Shown here one piece after another: positions 1 to 6,898 of a DNA stretch of 15,082 bases (positions within the stretch are counted from its first letter, which is position 1; the number at the start of each line of letters is the position of its first letter). The notes under the pieces were generated by a model. That model was not told the DNA's origin. It searched no databases and was given only the letters and a program-made list of their open reading frames with translations. Source of the stretch: Candidatus Zixiibacteriota bacterium (GTDB lineage Bacteria > Zixibacteria > MSB-5A5 > GN15 > JAAZOE01); the NCBI GenBank assembly GCA_030588275.1, contig JAUUYJ010000026.1, positions 1 through 15,082 on the forward strand, in the 5' to 3' direction. The translations under genes and the position numbers were made by a program.

Positions 1-158
1 AGCAGGTCGGTAGAAACGGAGTTGATCGAAGATTTTAGGGCGGCACTTAGGGATGTTTGTAACGATTTGGGTGTGCCACCCTTACTGATTTGCCCAACCG
101 CCGGAATGGTAGTCAGAAGTAAAATCAATGAAAAAACAACACGGAGATAGACGCTCAT
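1..158 (-). CDS. Exported protein, N-terminal fragment (possibly a secreted peptidase propeptide)
   Basis: The minus strand stays open from an ATG at 158 to the window edge, giving 52 residues; the rest lies outside. The N-terminus MSVYLRVVFSLILLLTTIPA followed by V-G-Q is a typical signal peptide, with cleavage likely near A-V-G or Q. The mature part starts I-S-K-G-G-T-P-K-S. A G-G-x-P-x-S motif soon after the signal peptide is common in propeptides of secreted peptidases of the FCB group, so a secreted hydrolase is possible but not shown. I chose ATG 158 because GAGGT lies five bases before it; an in-frame ATG at 170 has no ribosome binding site and would add M-R-L-P. It is the fifth exported protein in a row on this strand. 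The plus-strand frame over the same bases is also open (1-150), but it has no start in view and uses AGG arginine codons unlike the neighbours. Confidence 0.7.
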   Translation of the reverse strand, partial: MSVYLRVVFSLILLLTTIPAVGQISKGGTPKSLQTSLSAALKSSINSVSTDL

Positions 159-293
159 CGGTAACCTCATGGTTTATTTATTATTGATCGACATTTTTAA
201 CCGGTTTATAAAGTACGGGAACGGTATTAATCCCCAGTAATACAAAGTACGTAATTGCAAAGACCGGTACTTATAACGTAGTCCGAAACATCC

Positions 294-329
294 CTTATAA
301 AATAGACAATTCTTGTCAATGAACAAGAA
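294..329 (-). promoter_or_regulatory. Candidate promoter with overlapping palindromic operator
   Basis: On the minus strand a perfect -35 box TTGACA (319 to 314) is followed after 14 bases by TATAAG (299 to 294). The spacing is shorter than the usual 16-18. The -35 box lies inside an inverted repeat, TTCTTGT-N6-ACAAGAA (310-329), and partly overlaps a second one, GACAA-N3-TTGTC. A regulator bound here would cover the promoter of the gene starting at 158. The layout is visible; the function is inferred. Confidence 0.35.
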
Positions 330-394
330 GTATTTTTGTCCATAAGGCTTGTTTTTTGCGGTTTGCGGCGGATATCGGTAAGATTCTATGCGAT

Positions 395-426
395 AAAATA
401 AATCGACCAAAAGGTCGATTTATTTT
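395..426. terminator. Bidirectional Rho-independent terminator
   Basis: A perfect 14-bp stem (395-408 with 413-426) closes an AAAA loop. Both outer arms are A/T tracts, so the transcript ends in a U-rich run in either direction. It lies about 60 bases after the stop codon of the beta-helix protein gene (484-1797, minus) and most likely ends that transcript. Confidence 0.85.
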
Positions 427-483
427 TCTTAATTTTCCCCAAATATTTTCAATCTGTACGACTAATAGTCACACTTCAAATAA

Positions 484-681
484 TCACGGACAGCAGGGTG
501 GTGGGCCGGATTTGAAAACAAAATTGATTAGATATACGGCATCTCCAACATTGGTGTCGTTGTCAAGATTCGCGTCACCTGACTCGATCGGTACCGGGGG
601 AGAGCCATCTTTGAAAACAAAATTAATCAAATAAACGGCGTCACCAACATTGGCTGTTAGATCGGTGTTGGCATCTCCGGC
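484..681 (-). repeat. Dockerin-like pair, copy 1
   Basis: Two EF-hand-type loops, D-A-N-T-D-L-T-A-N-V-G-D and D-A-N-L-D-N-D-T-N-V-G-D, fit the dockerin type I ligand pattern (positions 1, 3, 5, 9, 12). Each is followed by A-V-Y-L-I-N-F-V-F-K. The tail is S-G-P-P-P-C-C-P. Nucleotide similarity to the ends of the next two genes is obvious by eye. Confidence 0.85.
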
Positions 682-1797
682 GATATACAAATCACAAACA
701 TCACCAATGCCGTTTAAGTTTTCGTCTCTCTGATCAGGGTTTGGCATATTGGGACAGTTATCTACTACATCCATAACACCGTCACTATCGGCATCGTCGA
801 ATTGCATCAAAGGATACATATCCTGGCAAACGGTCGGTTCCGTTTGGCTTCCATAAATATCAACCGGTGTATCACCGATACCATCCAGATCAAGATCTAC
901 ACCTTCATAATCTGACCAGAAGTTGCCCTGTTGAATATCTCCGAAAAACCAGAAATTACTGCCCAAAAAGAAATCCCATTGGCTAACTTGCTCTGTGCCG
1001 CTTTCTATAAATGCATTATTGTGAAATAGGTTGTCATTACCTCCCCCTGAGCACTGCCTAGTCTGAATCGCTCTAAAACTATTTTGAATAAAGCTGTTTG
1101 ATGATATCTCATTCTCTTGTGACATTATCATTTCAAGCCCTAAAAGGTTTTCAGAAAAAAGATTGCCATAAATGATGTTCTGCAGGTGATGTTCATATGT
1201 ATGCTGTAAGTCAATGCCATTACGGCTGTTTTCTACAAAGTGATTGTGGCGGATTTGATTTCCGATTGTTCCTATCTCTGAAATCGAATCAGGATTCTCT
1301 GGATAAAAATTTGCACATAACATCATTCCTGAGTAATTTCCGGTGAAATTGCAATACCGAACAATGTTTGAGTCCGCTTCAGCGATAACCAGGCCGACGG
1401 TAATATTATCCTTAAAATAACAAGATTCAATCAAGCAGTGATTGGCCTGATCAATCTTTAGTGCCGCATCCCAGCACCCACCATCATAGTTAAATTCCCC
1501 AGCACCGGTAGCGGTGATCTTTTTAACAACCACTCCATCAGCAACTATTGTTATAACATTGCCGGAGAGGTCACCTTCTATAATAGTGCAGTTGGGGGAT
1601 TGGCCGATCAGAGTAATGGTTTTGTCGATTACGATATTTTCGTAGTAGGTTCCAATAGCTATTAAAATCGAGTCGCCAGTAATTGATGCATTTATCGCTC
1701 CTTGAATTGAAGAATAATCGTCCGGGACGTTGATCGAACTGGCTGTTGATAATATCGGGATTGTCAGGCAAATAAGAAGAATCAATATAAAGCGCAT
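484..1797 (-). CDS. Secreted NosD-like right-handed beta-helix protein with TSP3 unit and dockerin-like C-terminus
   Basis: A 437-residue exported protein. Signal peptide MRFILILLICLTIPILSTAS. Residues about 23-330 form parallel beta-helix repeats: an opening I-Q-x-A-I-N segment, I-I-E-G-D, then many short N-x-I/x-x-N-x-F turns such as N-x-I-R-H-N-H-F and N-E-I-S-S-N-S-F. The helix closes with G-N-F-W-S-D-Y-E-G-x-D-x-D-x-D-G-I-G-D-T-P-V-D-I and Y-P-L-M, the hallmark end of NosD-like periplasmic/secreted proteins. One TSP3-like calcium unit (about 337-369; D-N-C-P-x-x-P-N-P-D-Q) links to a dockerin-like pair (373-437) ending P-P-P-C-C-P. Family members bind or modify polysaccharide or serve structural roles; no catalytic residues can be identified, so the substrate is unknown. 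The start is ATG 1797, six bases after AGGAGGA; a TTG at 1815 would put that site inside the gene. A terminator follows at 395-426. Confidence 0.9.
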   Translation of the reverse strand: MRFILILLICLTIPILSTASSINVPDDYSSIQGAINASITGDSILIAIGTYYENIVIDKTITLIGQSPNCTIIEGDLSGNVITIVADGVVVKKITATGAGEFNYDGGCWDAALKIDQANHCLIESCYFKDNITVGLVIAEADSNIVRYCNFTGNYSGMMLCANFYPENPDSISEIGTIGNQIRHNHFVENSRNGIDLQHTYEHHLQNIIYGNLFSENLLGLEMIMSQENEISSNSFIQNSFRAIQTRQCSGGGNDNLFHNNAFIESGTEQVSQWDFFLGSNFWFFGDIQQGNFWSDYEGVDLDLDGIGDTPVDIYGSQTEPTVCQDMYPLMQFDDADSDGVMDVVDNCPNMPNPDQRDENLNGIGDVCDLYIAGDANTDLTANVGDAVYLINFVFKDGSPPVPIESGDANLDNDTNVGDAVYLINFVFKSGPPPCCP

Positions 1798-1803
1798 ACA
1801 ATA

Positions 1804-1810
1804 TCCTCCT
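1804..1810 (-). promoter_or_regulatory. Ribosome binding site that decides the start of the beta-helix protein
   Basis: AGGAGGA on the minus strand, six bases before ATG 1797. It would be inside the coding region if the upstream TTG at 1815 were used. Confidence 0.8.
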
Positions 1811-1866
1811 GCCAATTTTGTTACCCCAGTCTCAATCAGGCAAGGTCAGGCTGTGCTGTTGGGTCA

Positions 1867-1899
1867 TATATTGAAATTTATAGGATAAATTCAAATATA
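1867..1899. promoter_or_regulatory. AT-rich imperfect inverted repeat upstream of the beta-helix gene
   Basis: Two 15-base arms (1867-1881 and 1885-1899) around a 3-base spacer match at 13 of 15 positions. It lies about 70-100 bases before the start at 1797. The area contains several weak -10-like hexamers on the minus strand (for example TAAATT 16 bases after TTGTAT). It could be a promoter/operator, or a weak end for the gene that stops at 1980; it lacks the GC stem and T-run of a good terminator. Confidence 0.3.
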
Positions 1900-1979
1900 C
1901 AAGAGAAATATATCCAATATAAGAGAAAGGGATTGGAATTATGTGCAGTACAAAACAGCTGTGCAATCAGTTGACAATA

Positions 1980-2177
1980 TCACGGACAGCAGGGAGGCGG
2001 GCCGGATTTAAAAACAAAATTGATTATATAAACGGCATCGGCGACATTGGTTGAGCTGTCGCAGTTAGCATCACCCGATTCAAGCGGTGCCGGAGGAGGT
2101 CCGGATTTGAAAACGAAATTAATCAGATAGACCGCATCAGCCACATTTTGACCACCATCCCCATTGGCATCGCCGCA
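1980..2177 (-). repeat. Dockerin-like pair, copy 2
   Basis: Loops D-A-N-G-D-G-G-Q-N-V-A-D and D-A-N-C-D-S-S-T-N-V-A-D keep all dockerin-type ligand positions. Helices read A-V-Y-(L/I)-I-N-F-V-F-K. The tail S-G-P-P-P-C-C-P is identical to copy 1. Confidence 0.85.
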
Positions 2178-4115
2178 GATAAAGATGCAGGCATCACCAA
2201 CACCATCGTTGTCGGTGTCAATCTGACTCGGATTGGGTATGGAGGGGCAATTATCTTCCGGGCAAATGTTAAGCGGAAAACCGGGGTCACCGTAGCCATC
2301 ACCGTCAAGGTCGGTGCATTCATCGCACAGATCACCGATCCCATCACCGTCATAATCTGCCTGATTGGTATTGGCAACCGCCGAGCAGTTATCGCATGGG
2401 TCACCTATGCCATCGCCATCATCATCGGTTTGGTCGTTCGGAATCTCCGGGCAGTTGTCGGTCGGGCAACTATTACCTGCAAAACCGGGGTCGCCGAAAC
2501 TATCTCCATCGCTGTCGGTGCAATCGTCGCACAGATCGCCGATCCCATCATTATCATAATCAGCCTGATCGTTAGGATCGTCGGGGCAGTTATCGCATCC
2601 GTTTGCGTAACTATCTCCATCACTGTCAAGATTGTCATCAAATCCGGGGCATTGGTCGCAGGCATCTCCAACTCCATCCCCGTCAGCATCTGCTTGACCA
2701 ACGTTCGGTTCGCTGGGGCAGTTGTCATCGCACAAACAGATGTCATCACCATCAAAATCGAGACAACCCAGATCAACAATCCGAATCAAGGTGTCTCCAC
2801 CATCATCATATTCATACGACAGTTTAAGGCCGTCCTCGGAGAGATCGACGGCGGCAAACGATTCGACGACCGTTTCTCCCGGTAAGCTTATCAGGACCGC
2901 ATCGGACCAGCTCAATCCGGCATCACACGACAAGGTTGCATAAAGCTGACTGTTTGCAGTATAGGTGCAGACGTATTGGGCTCCGGAAAAATGGGCCAGT
3001 TCCGGGAATATCTCCGATTCAAACGTCGAAGCGACCAGACTGACTTGATCCAGAGAATCGACATCTCCGACAATCGAACGCCAGCAGACAATATCATGAT
3101 CGCTTGAACTGCTATCATGATAGGTTTGAGCCAGAACCAGTATCGTATCGTTACTGGTTGCCACCACCGGGTAGCGAAGATGTTGCTCGGCATCATCGTA
3201 ATACAGAACGGCCGCATCGGTCGGTTGATTCCAGTCATCAAAATGATCCTGGCGAATCAGGAGATGCCATTGGCTGTCAACCGGGTCGATCCGGTCATAG
3301 ATTGCATAGGCATGTCCCGATGCGGAATCGATATCGGTCGCCGTCGTGGCGCACCCGGCAAAGTTGGGATACCAGCTAAGTTGCATCGCACCAAAGGATG
3401 ATATTTGCGAATATATGTGGGGTGCATTTATAAAAGTATCGACCGCATCGGTATAGCTCATGACAACCGAAATCATCCCCCAGTTCCAGGGTTGGTCGCC
3501 GTTGTCAGATGAGATGTCGGAGGCGGACATGCTGTGCCAGCCGTTATCCCAGTAATCGGACCACCATAGGTAGATGGTGTCGAAGTTGTTGGCCGAGGGA
3601 TATTCAAAGAGAAGAATGCGACCACCAAGAAAAAAATCGGGGGTGACAACGGTTCCGAAAAATTTGGCGTCGGTACCAAAGTAGTCGAGCGACGGGAAAC
3701 TCTGATAGACGGCACTTGTGTAAACGGCCGAATCAATCCAGGAACTGCCATCATCATTGGAGGCCAGCCAAAAGACGGTTGAATCAAGATCGGTGTGGAG
3801 TTCGTAGGCATGCATCATTGTTCCGCTGGCATCAACGGCAACTGCCGGGCGGCGATGGATGAGGCCATCGAGCGATTTGGTCTGGTGGTCATTTTCCTTC
3901 GTCAATATTCCAAGTCTCTGTCGCGTACCTGCCGGAGTATTCGTTGGCTGTTGGTCGATGTGGTCGGCTCTGGAACTGAACTGTTTTAGTCCGGGAGGGG
4001 AGACCGGGGCTGAATCTATCGCCTCAACAGGTGCGGTTAATAATAAAATGGTTATGATTACCATTCCGCGCAGGAATAAAAACAAGGCTCGATTGATTAC
4101 TGATTGCCAGATCAT
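1980..4115 (-). CDS. Secreted Asp-box (BNR/sialidase-like) protein with TSP3 array and dockerin-like C-terminus
   Basis: A 711-residue exported protein. The signal peptide has its hydrophobic core at M-V-I-I-T-I-L-L-L-T-A and an A-x-A-like cleavage site near P-V-E-A. Residues about 30-450 look like a beta-propeller: two Asp boxes (S-x-D-x-G-x-x-W) are readable, S-N-D-D-G-S-S-W at about 119-126 and S-C-D-A-G-L-S-W at about 396-403. Sialidase-type catalytic Arg/Tyr/Glu residues cannot be placed from sequence alone, so enzyme activity is not claimed. A cysteine-rich TSP3 array (about 452-646) should bind many calcium ions and form a stiff stalk. A dockerin-like pair (647-711) ends P-P-P-C-C-P. 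ATG 4115 is chosen because GGAGA lies about six bases before it; upstream in-frame starts (ATG 4127, TTG 4139) lack a ribosome binding site. Expression is probably strong, from the consensus promoter at 4216-4244. Confidence 0.88.
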   Translation of the reverse strand: MIWQSVINRALFLFLRGMVIITILLLTAPVEAIDSAPVSPPGLKQFSSRADHIDQQPTNTPAGTRQRLGILTKENDHQTKSLDGLIHRRPAVAVDASGTMMHAYELHTDLDSTVFWLASNDDGSSWIDSAVYTSAVYQSFPSLDYFGTDAKFFGTVVTPDFFLGGRILLFEYPSANNFDTIYLWWSDYWDNGWHSMSASDISSDNGDQPWNWGMISVVMSYTDAVDTFINAPHIYSQISSFGAMQLSWYPNFAGCATTATDIDSASGHAYAIYDRIDPVDSQWHLLIRQDHFDDWNQPTDAAVLYYDDAEQHLRYPVVATSNDTILVLAQTYHDSSSSDHDIVCWRSIVGDVDSLDQVSLVASTFESEIFPELAHFSGAQYVCTYTANSQLYATLSCDAGLSWSDAVLISLPGETVVESFAAVDLSEDGLKLSYEYDDGGDTLIRIVDLGCLDFDGDDICLCDDNCPSEPNVGQADADGDGVGDACDQCPGFDDNLDSDGDSYANGCDNCPDDPNDQADYDNDGIGDLCDDCTDSDGDSFGDPGFAGNSCPTDNCPEIPNDQTDDDGDGIGDPCDNCSAVANTNQADYDGDGIGDLCDECTDLDGDGYGDPGFPLNICPEDNCPSIPNPSQIDTDNDGVGDACIFICGDANGDGGQNVADAVYLINFVFKSGPPPAPLESGDANCDSSTNVADAVYIINFVFKSGPPPCCP
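2178..2762 (-). repeat. TSP3-type coding repeats
   Basis: About 195 codons of repeats built from D-x-D-x-D-G-x-G-D-x-C-D and D-N-C-P units. A longer composite unit, G-D-P-G-F-x-x-N-x-C-x-x-D-N-C-P, occurs twice. Cysteine spacing is regular, as expected for disulphide-stabilised calcium stalks. The biased codons keep other frames open, which creates long false reading frames on the plus strand. Confidence 0.85.
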
Positions 4116-4215
4116 AATCTTCTCCATGAGAAAAGCCAAAAATCGCTATTGAAACTGCCAGATGCGGAGCAATTATTTATTACGACCGTTTGTGTAGATG
4201 GTATCTGATACGGTT

Positions 4216-4244
4216 ATTATAAACTAATCAGCCGGTGCTGTCAA
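4216..4244 (-). promoter_or_regulatory. Perfect sigma-70-type promoter for the Asp-box/TSP3 gene
   Basis: On the minus strand TTGACA (4244 to 4239), a 17-base spacer, then TATAAT (4221 to 4216). Both hexamers and the spacing match the consensus exactly. Transcription should start near 4209, leaving a leader of about 94 bases before ATG 4115. The -35 box is only about 40 bases beyond the stop codon of the gene behind it, with no clear terminator between. Confidence 0.8.
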
Positions 4245-4285
4245 TCGCTTTAGGTTGCCATGATTGGATGATAGGTTGGATAAGC

Positions 4286-4483
4286 CTAATAGCAGTTGGG
4301 TCGGGGGCCGGATTTAAAGACAAAATTTATCAGATATACAGCATCCCCAACATTTACCGTCACATCGCCATTCGCATTGCCGTCCATAAACGGATCGGGT
4401 GGTGGGCCACCCTTAAAAACAAAATTTATCAGATAGACAGCATCCCCGACGTTGACCGCTTTGTCCCCATTAGCATCGCCGCA
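4286..4483 (-). repeat. Dockerin-like pair, copy 3
   Basis: The first loop is D-A-N-G-D-K-A-V-N-V-G-D. The second begins with Asn instead of Asp (N-A-N-G-D-V-T-V-N-V-G-D), a mild change at ligand position 1. The tail differs from copies 1 and 2: G-P-R-P-N-C-Y, with a single Cys. Confidence 0.82.
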
Positions 4484-6556
4484 TTGTCTGATGACCAGCC
4501 AGCAAAAGGGACCCGGTACTTCAGGGTGAATGGCATCCCCGTCAACATTGGCAAATATGAAATCTCCGGATGGTGGGATAAAGATAGAATCGATACAGAT
4601 CGTCCGAAAATCGGCACTATCCAGATCGGGGATAAAATGAATCGAGATCATATGCTGGTATGGGCCAAGGTCGAGCTGACCTCCCAAAGAAACTCCGCCG
4701 ATTTGAACTGTATCGGGAGAGACACCATCCATCTCTTTTTCAGTGACAATCAGTCCACCCAAATCCCAAACCGACAAGACCGGGTCCATTCGGCTGTCCG
4801 GTACGACGGTGACCGCCGATAGGCCGGTCCCTTGTCCCTGTGGTCCATAGCCGTCCGGCTGAGTTGTCCAACTCCAGGTTGCACCATCATCGGAATAAAT
4901 GCAAAACCCAAGACTGATTCCGCCCAGATCAATATCGTTTTTGAACCATAGTTGAAATTCCTGTTTGACACCATCAATGATCGTGTCAACCGTTCCCGCT
5001 TCACCGGTACGGCCCAGACGAACGTAGAGCGAATCGGGACTTTCGCAGGCATCACCGACGCCATCGCCATCGCTGTCCAGTTGATCGGGGTTGTACTGAT
5101 CGGGACAATTGTCAAGATTGGCGCAATAGCCATCGCCGTCGATATCATTGAGCGAATCGACCGGGCAGAGGTCGCACAGATCCCCAATCCCATCATTGTC
5201 AAGGTCGGTCTGATTGGGATTATACGTGTCGGGGCAGTTATCGGTCAGGCAACTGTCATCAGGATATCCGGGATTACCAAAGCCATCATTATCGCTGTCG
5301 GTGCAGAAGTCGCAGAGGTTGCCAATCCCATCCTCGTCGCTGTCCCGTTGCAGGGGATTATATAGGTCGGGGCAGTTATCCTCGGTACAGCTGTTGGCCG
5401 CATAACCGGGATCACCAAACCCATCTCCGTCGGTATCGGTACAGTCGTCGCACAGGTCGCCAATCCCGTCACCATCGGCATCGGTCTGATCCGGATTATA
5501 TACGTCAGGACAATTGTCATCATCGGCGCAGTATCCGTCCCCATCAATATCGTTTAAAGAATCATCGGGGCAGATGTCGCAGATATCCCCAATCTGATCG
5601 TTATCGGCATCGGCCTGATCGGGATTGTCAATCGTCGGACAGTTGTCGCATGCATCCCCCAAAAGATCGGTGTCTGAATTTGTTTGCAATCCGTTTTGAT
5701 CATCAATGCAATTATCGCAACTGTCACCAACCTGATCGTTGTCGATATCGGCTTGGTTATTGTTTGACAGTTCGGGGCAATTGTCACAGCTGTCACCAAC
5801 ATCATCCAGATCAAAATCTGACTGGAGCGGGTTGGCGATAGCGGGGCAGTTGTCGATCTCATTCGGGATTCCATCGGAGTCCAGGTCAAGATTGCACATA
5901 TTCACAAAGATTAAAAAATTGTAATCGGCGGCGGCAATATCAACCAGGTGATGCCAGCCATCAATTTTCTTGATCGTACTACGCAGTTCGCCACAACTGC
6001 CATTATCGGTCATCCCGGCTAAGATAGATCCCGGATCGTTGGTTCGGTTAGTTTTCCACCCGACATGAAAATCGGAGCTGAAAATCAAATTGGAGGCGGA
6101 CAGATCAACCTCTATATATTCAGGATAATAAACCAATTGGGCATTTGGTACGGTTGCTTGAAACAGGATATTGCTCAGGTCGGGGAACCCGGAACTGTCA
6201 CCGCAAACAAAGATATCCAGATCGGGAAGACCAACCGTTTCCGGCGAATACAACGAAACACCAATCTGCCCCAAAGCGGTATCTCCGGGGCTGATCGAAA
6301 AGCGCATAAAGCAGTACTCGGCCCAACCGGGAACTTTCCAAAAATAACTGGGGACGCATTTGTATTCCTGACGGGTGCATTCGTCCCAGTCTCCCCAATC
6401 CTCAATTGATCCAACTCCAGCAATCATCTGGTCGGTTCCTTGTTCAATTCGATTGCTTTCAGGCAGGGGCAGATTTTCGGCAAAGGACAAAACGGCGACT
6501 ATTGTCAACAAGAGACCGAATGAAACAATCTGTTTTATTGCCGAATGTTGAATCAA
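4286..6556 (-). CDS. Secreted multidomain protein: N-terminal domain, TSP3 array, beta-sandwich (cohesin-like?) and dockerin-like C-terminus
   Basis: A 756-residue exported protein. Signal peptide with core V-S-F-G-L-L-L-T-I-V-A-V-L, cleavage near S-F-A. Residues about 51-222 form a domain with several cysteines (G-L-P-D-L-D-I-F-V-C-G-D, F-H-V-G-W, D-Y-N-F-L-I-F-V-N-M-C); I have seen this pattern in secreted proteins of related uncultured bacteria but know no function. Residues 223-504 are TSP3 calcium repeats. Residues about 508-690 look like a beta-sandwich (L-G-G-I-S-L-G-F near the start, P-G-P-F-C-W-L-V-I at the end), in broad outline like cohesin-type domains; this is a guess. The dockerin-like pair is 692-756, ending G-P-R-P-N-C-Y. 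The start is TTG 6556, placed four bases after GGAGGG; the first in-frame ATG is 42 codons later and would lose the signal peptide. A promoter is seen at 6617-6644. Confidence 0.88.
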   Translation of the reverse strand: MIQHSAIKQIVSFGLLLTIVAVLSFAENLPLPESNRIEQGTDQMIAGVGSIEDWGDWDECTRQEYKCVPSYFWKVPGWAEYCFMRFSISPGDTALGQIGVSLYSPETVGLPDLDIFVCGDSSGFPDLSNILFQATVPNAQLVYYPEYIEVDLSASNLIFSSDFHVGWKTNRTNDPGSILAGMTDNGSCGELRSTIKKIDGWHHLVDIAAADYNFLIFVNMCNLDLDSDGIPNEIDNCPAIANPLQSDFDLDDVGDSCDNCPELSNNNQADIDNDQVGDSCDNCIDDQNGLQTNSDTDLLGDACDNCPTIDNPDQADADNDQIGDICDICPDDSLNDIDGDGYCADDDNCPDVYNPDQTDADGDGIGDLCDDCTDTDGDGFGDPGYAANSCTEDNCPDLYNPLQRDSDEDGIGNLCDFCTDSDNDGFGNPGYPDDSCLTDNCPDTYNPNQTDLDNDGIGDLCDLCPVDSLNDIDGDGYCANLDNCPDQYNPDQLDSDGDGVGDACESPDSLYVRLGRTGEAGTVDTIIDGVKQEFQLWFKNDIDLGGISLGFCIYSDDGATWSWTTQPDGYGPQGQGTGLSAVTVVPDSRMDPVLSVWDLGGLIVTEKEMDGVSPDTVQIGGVSLGGQLDLGPYQHMISIHFIPDLDSADFRTICIDSIFIPPSGDFIFANVDGDAIHPEVPGPFCWLVIRQCGDANGDKAVNVGDAVYLINFVFKGGPPPDPFMDGNANGDVTVNVGDAVYLINFVFKSGPRPNCY
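5045..5890 (-). repeat. TSP3-type coding repeats, longer array
   Basis: About 282 codons of D-x-D-x-D-x-x-G-D-x-C-D / D-N-C-P repeats. They mix short units with a longer unit (C-T-D-x-D-x-D-G-F-G-(D/N)-P-G-Y-x-x-x-S-C-x-x-D-N-C-P, twice) and another, D-D-S-L-N-D-I-D-G-D-G-Y-C-A, whose last twelve residues (S-L-N-D-I-D-G-D-G-Y-C-A) are repeated exactly about 135 residues apart. This points to internal duplication. Confidence 0.85.
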
Positions 6557-6560
6557 TTAT

Positions 6561-6566
6561 CCCTCC
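6561..6566 (-). promoter_or_regulatory. Ribosome binding site supporting a TTG start
   Basis: GGAGGG on the minus strand, four bases before TTG 6556. No ATG or GTG is at a suitable distance, so this site decides the start. Confidence 0.75.
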
Positions 6567-6616
6567 GGGGAAATCGATCTGGAATATTTTTTTATCACCA
6601 TGATAGGTATATTAAA

Positions 6617-6644
6617 AAAATACACGTAATCGACGATGTGTCAA
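6617..6644 (-). promoter_or_regulatory. Sigma-70-type promoter for the TSP3/beta-sandwich gene
   Basis: On the minus strand TTGACA (6644 to 6639), 16 bases, then TATTTT (6622 to 6617; 4 of 6 consensus). The predicted start of transcription is near 6610, about 54 bases before the TTG start codon. Confidence 0.55.
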
Positions 6645-6842
6645 GCAGTTTCCGATCAGGATTGATCATTTTATCTTCCGACAAGAAACGCTAATAGTAT
6701 TATCGGCAGGGGAGATGGATAATTTGGGGTAAATCTCCGGTTGTGTTACCTGTCATTTAACCGATTTGGTTTGAATCCCAAGAATCGGGAATATCAAACG
6801 TCCCCTTTAGCTTGCTTTCGCCGTTATCTACAACTAATAACA

Positions 6843-6871
6843 AAAAGGCCGGAATTGATTTCCGGCCTTTT
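6843..6871 (-). terminator. Rho-independent terminator of the propeller gene
   Basis: A perfect 12-bp stem with the GC core GGCCGGAA/TTCCGGCC closes a 5-base loop, and the minus-strand transcript ends in a run of five T. It lies about 30 bases after the stop of the propeller gene. The plus-strand flank has TTTT too, so it may also work in the other direction. Confidence 0.88.
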
Positions 6872-6898
6872 GGTACGAACTAATCTTTACTTATGTAA

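Larger units (their letters stand above)
159..483. other. Intergenic region between two minus-strand exported-protein genes
   Basis: About 325 bases without a convincing gene. It holds the terminator hairpin at 395-426 and a promoter/operator-like palindrome at 294-329. It also has short AT-rich inverted repeats: TTATAAAGTAC at 206-216 matches the reverse complement of GTACTTATAA near 268-277. A 78-codon minus-strand reading frame (174-410) is rich in Tyr, Phe and Lys, runs into the terminator stem and has no ribosome binding site, so I do not call it a gene. Confidence 0.6.
6557..6898. other. Intergenic region with one promoter and one terminator
   Basis: About 340 bases without a gene. It contains the promoter for the gene at 6556 (6617-6644), the terminator of the propeller gene that ends at 6899 (6843-6871), and a small inverted repeat GATCA-N4-TGATC at 6654-6667 just upstream of the promoter. 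A 68-codon plus-strand frame (6741-6947) crosses the terminator and the end of the propeller gene and is judged spurious. Confidence 0.6.

Noticed and set aside
1..150. Open plus-strand frame from the window edge to a TAG at 148-150
   Set aside because: The minus strand over the same bases encodes a convincing signal peptide with a start and a ribosome binding site. The plus frame has no start in view and uses AGG codons unlike its neighbours.
2178..2762. Regular repeats that could suggest a CRISPR array
   Set aside because: The repeats are in frame, vary in length and encode calcium-binding D-x-D-x-D-G motifs. There are no constant repeats with unique spacers and no cas genes.
2148..2885. 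245-codon plus-strand reading frame rich in Ile, Val and Ala
   Set aside because: It is the antisense shadow of the TSP3 array: the biased GAT/GGC/TGC codons leave the opposite strand without stops. It has no ribosome binding site and its protein is a monotonous Ile/Val repeat.
4235..5365. Plus-strand frames 4235-4822 and 4952-5365
   Set aside because: Antisense to the beta-sandwich, dockerin-like and TSP3 parts of the 756-residue protein, with the same composition artefact.
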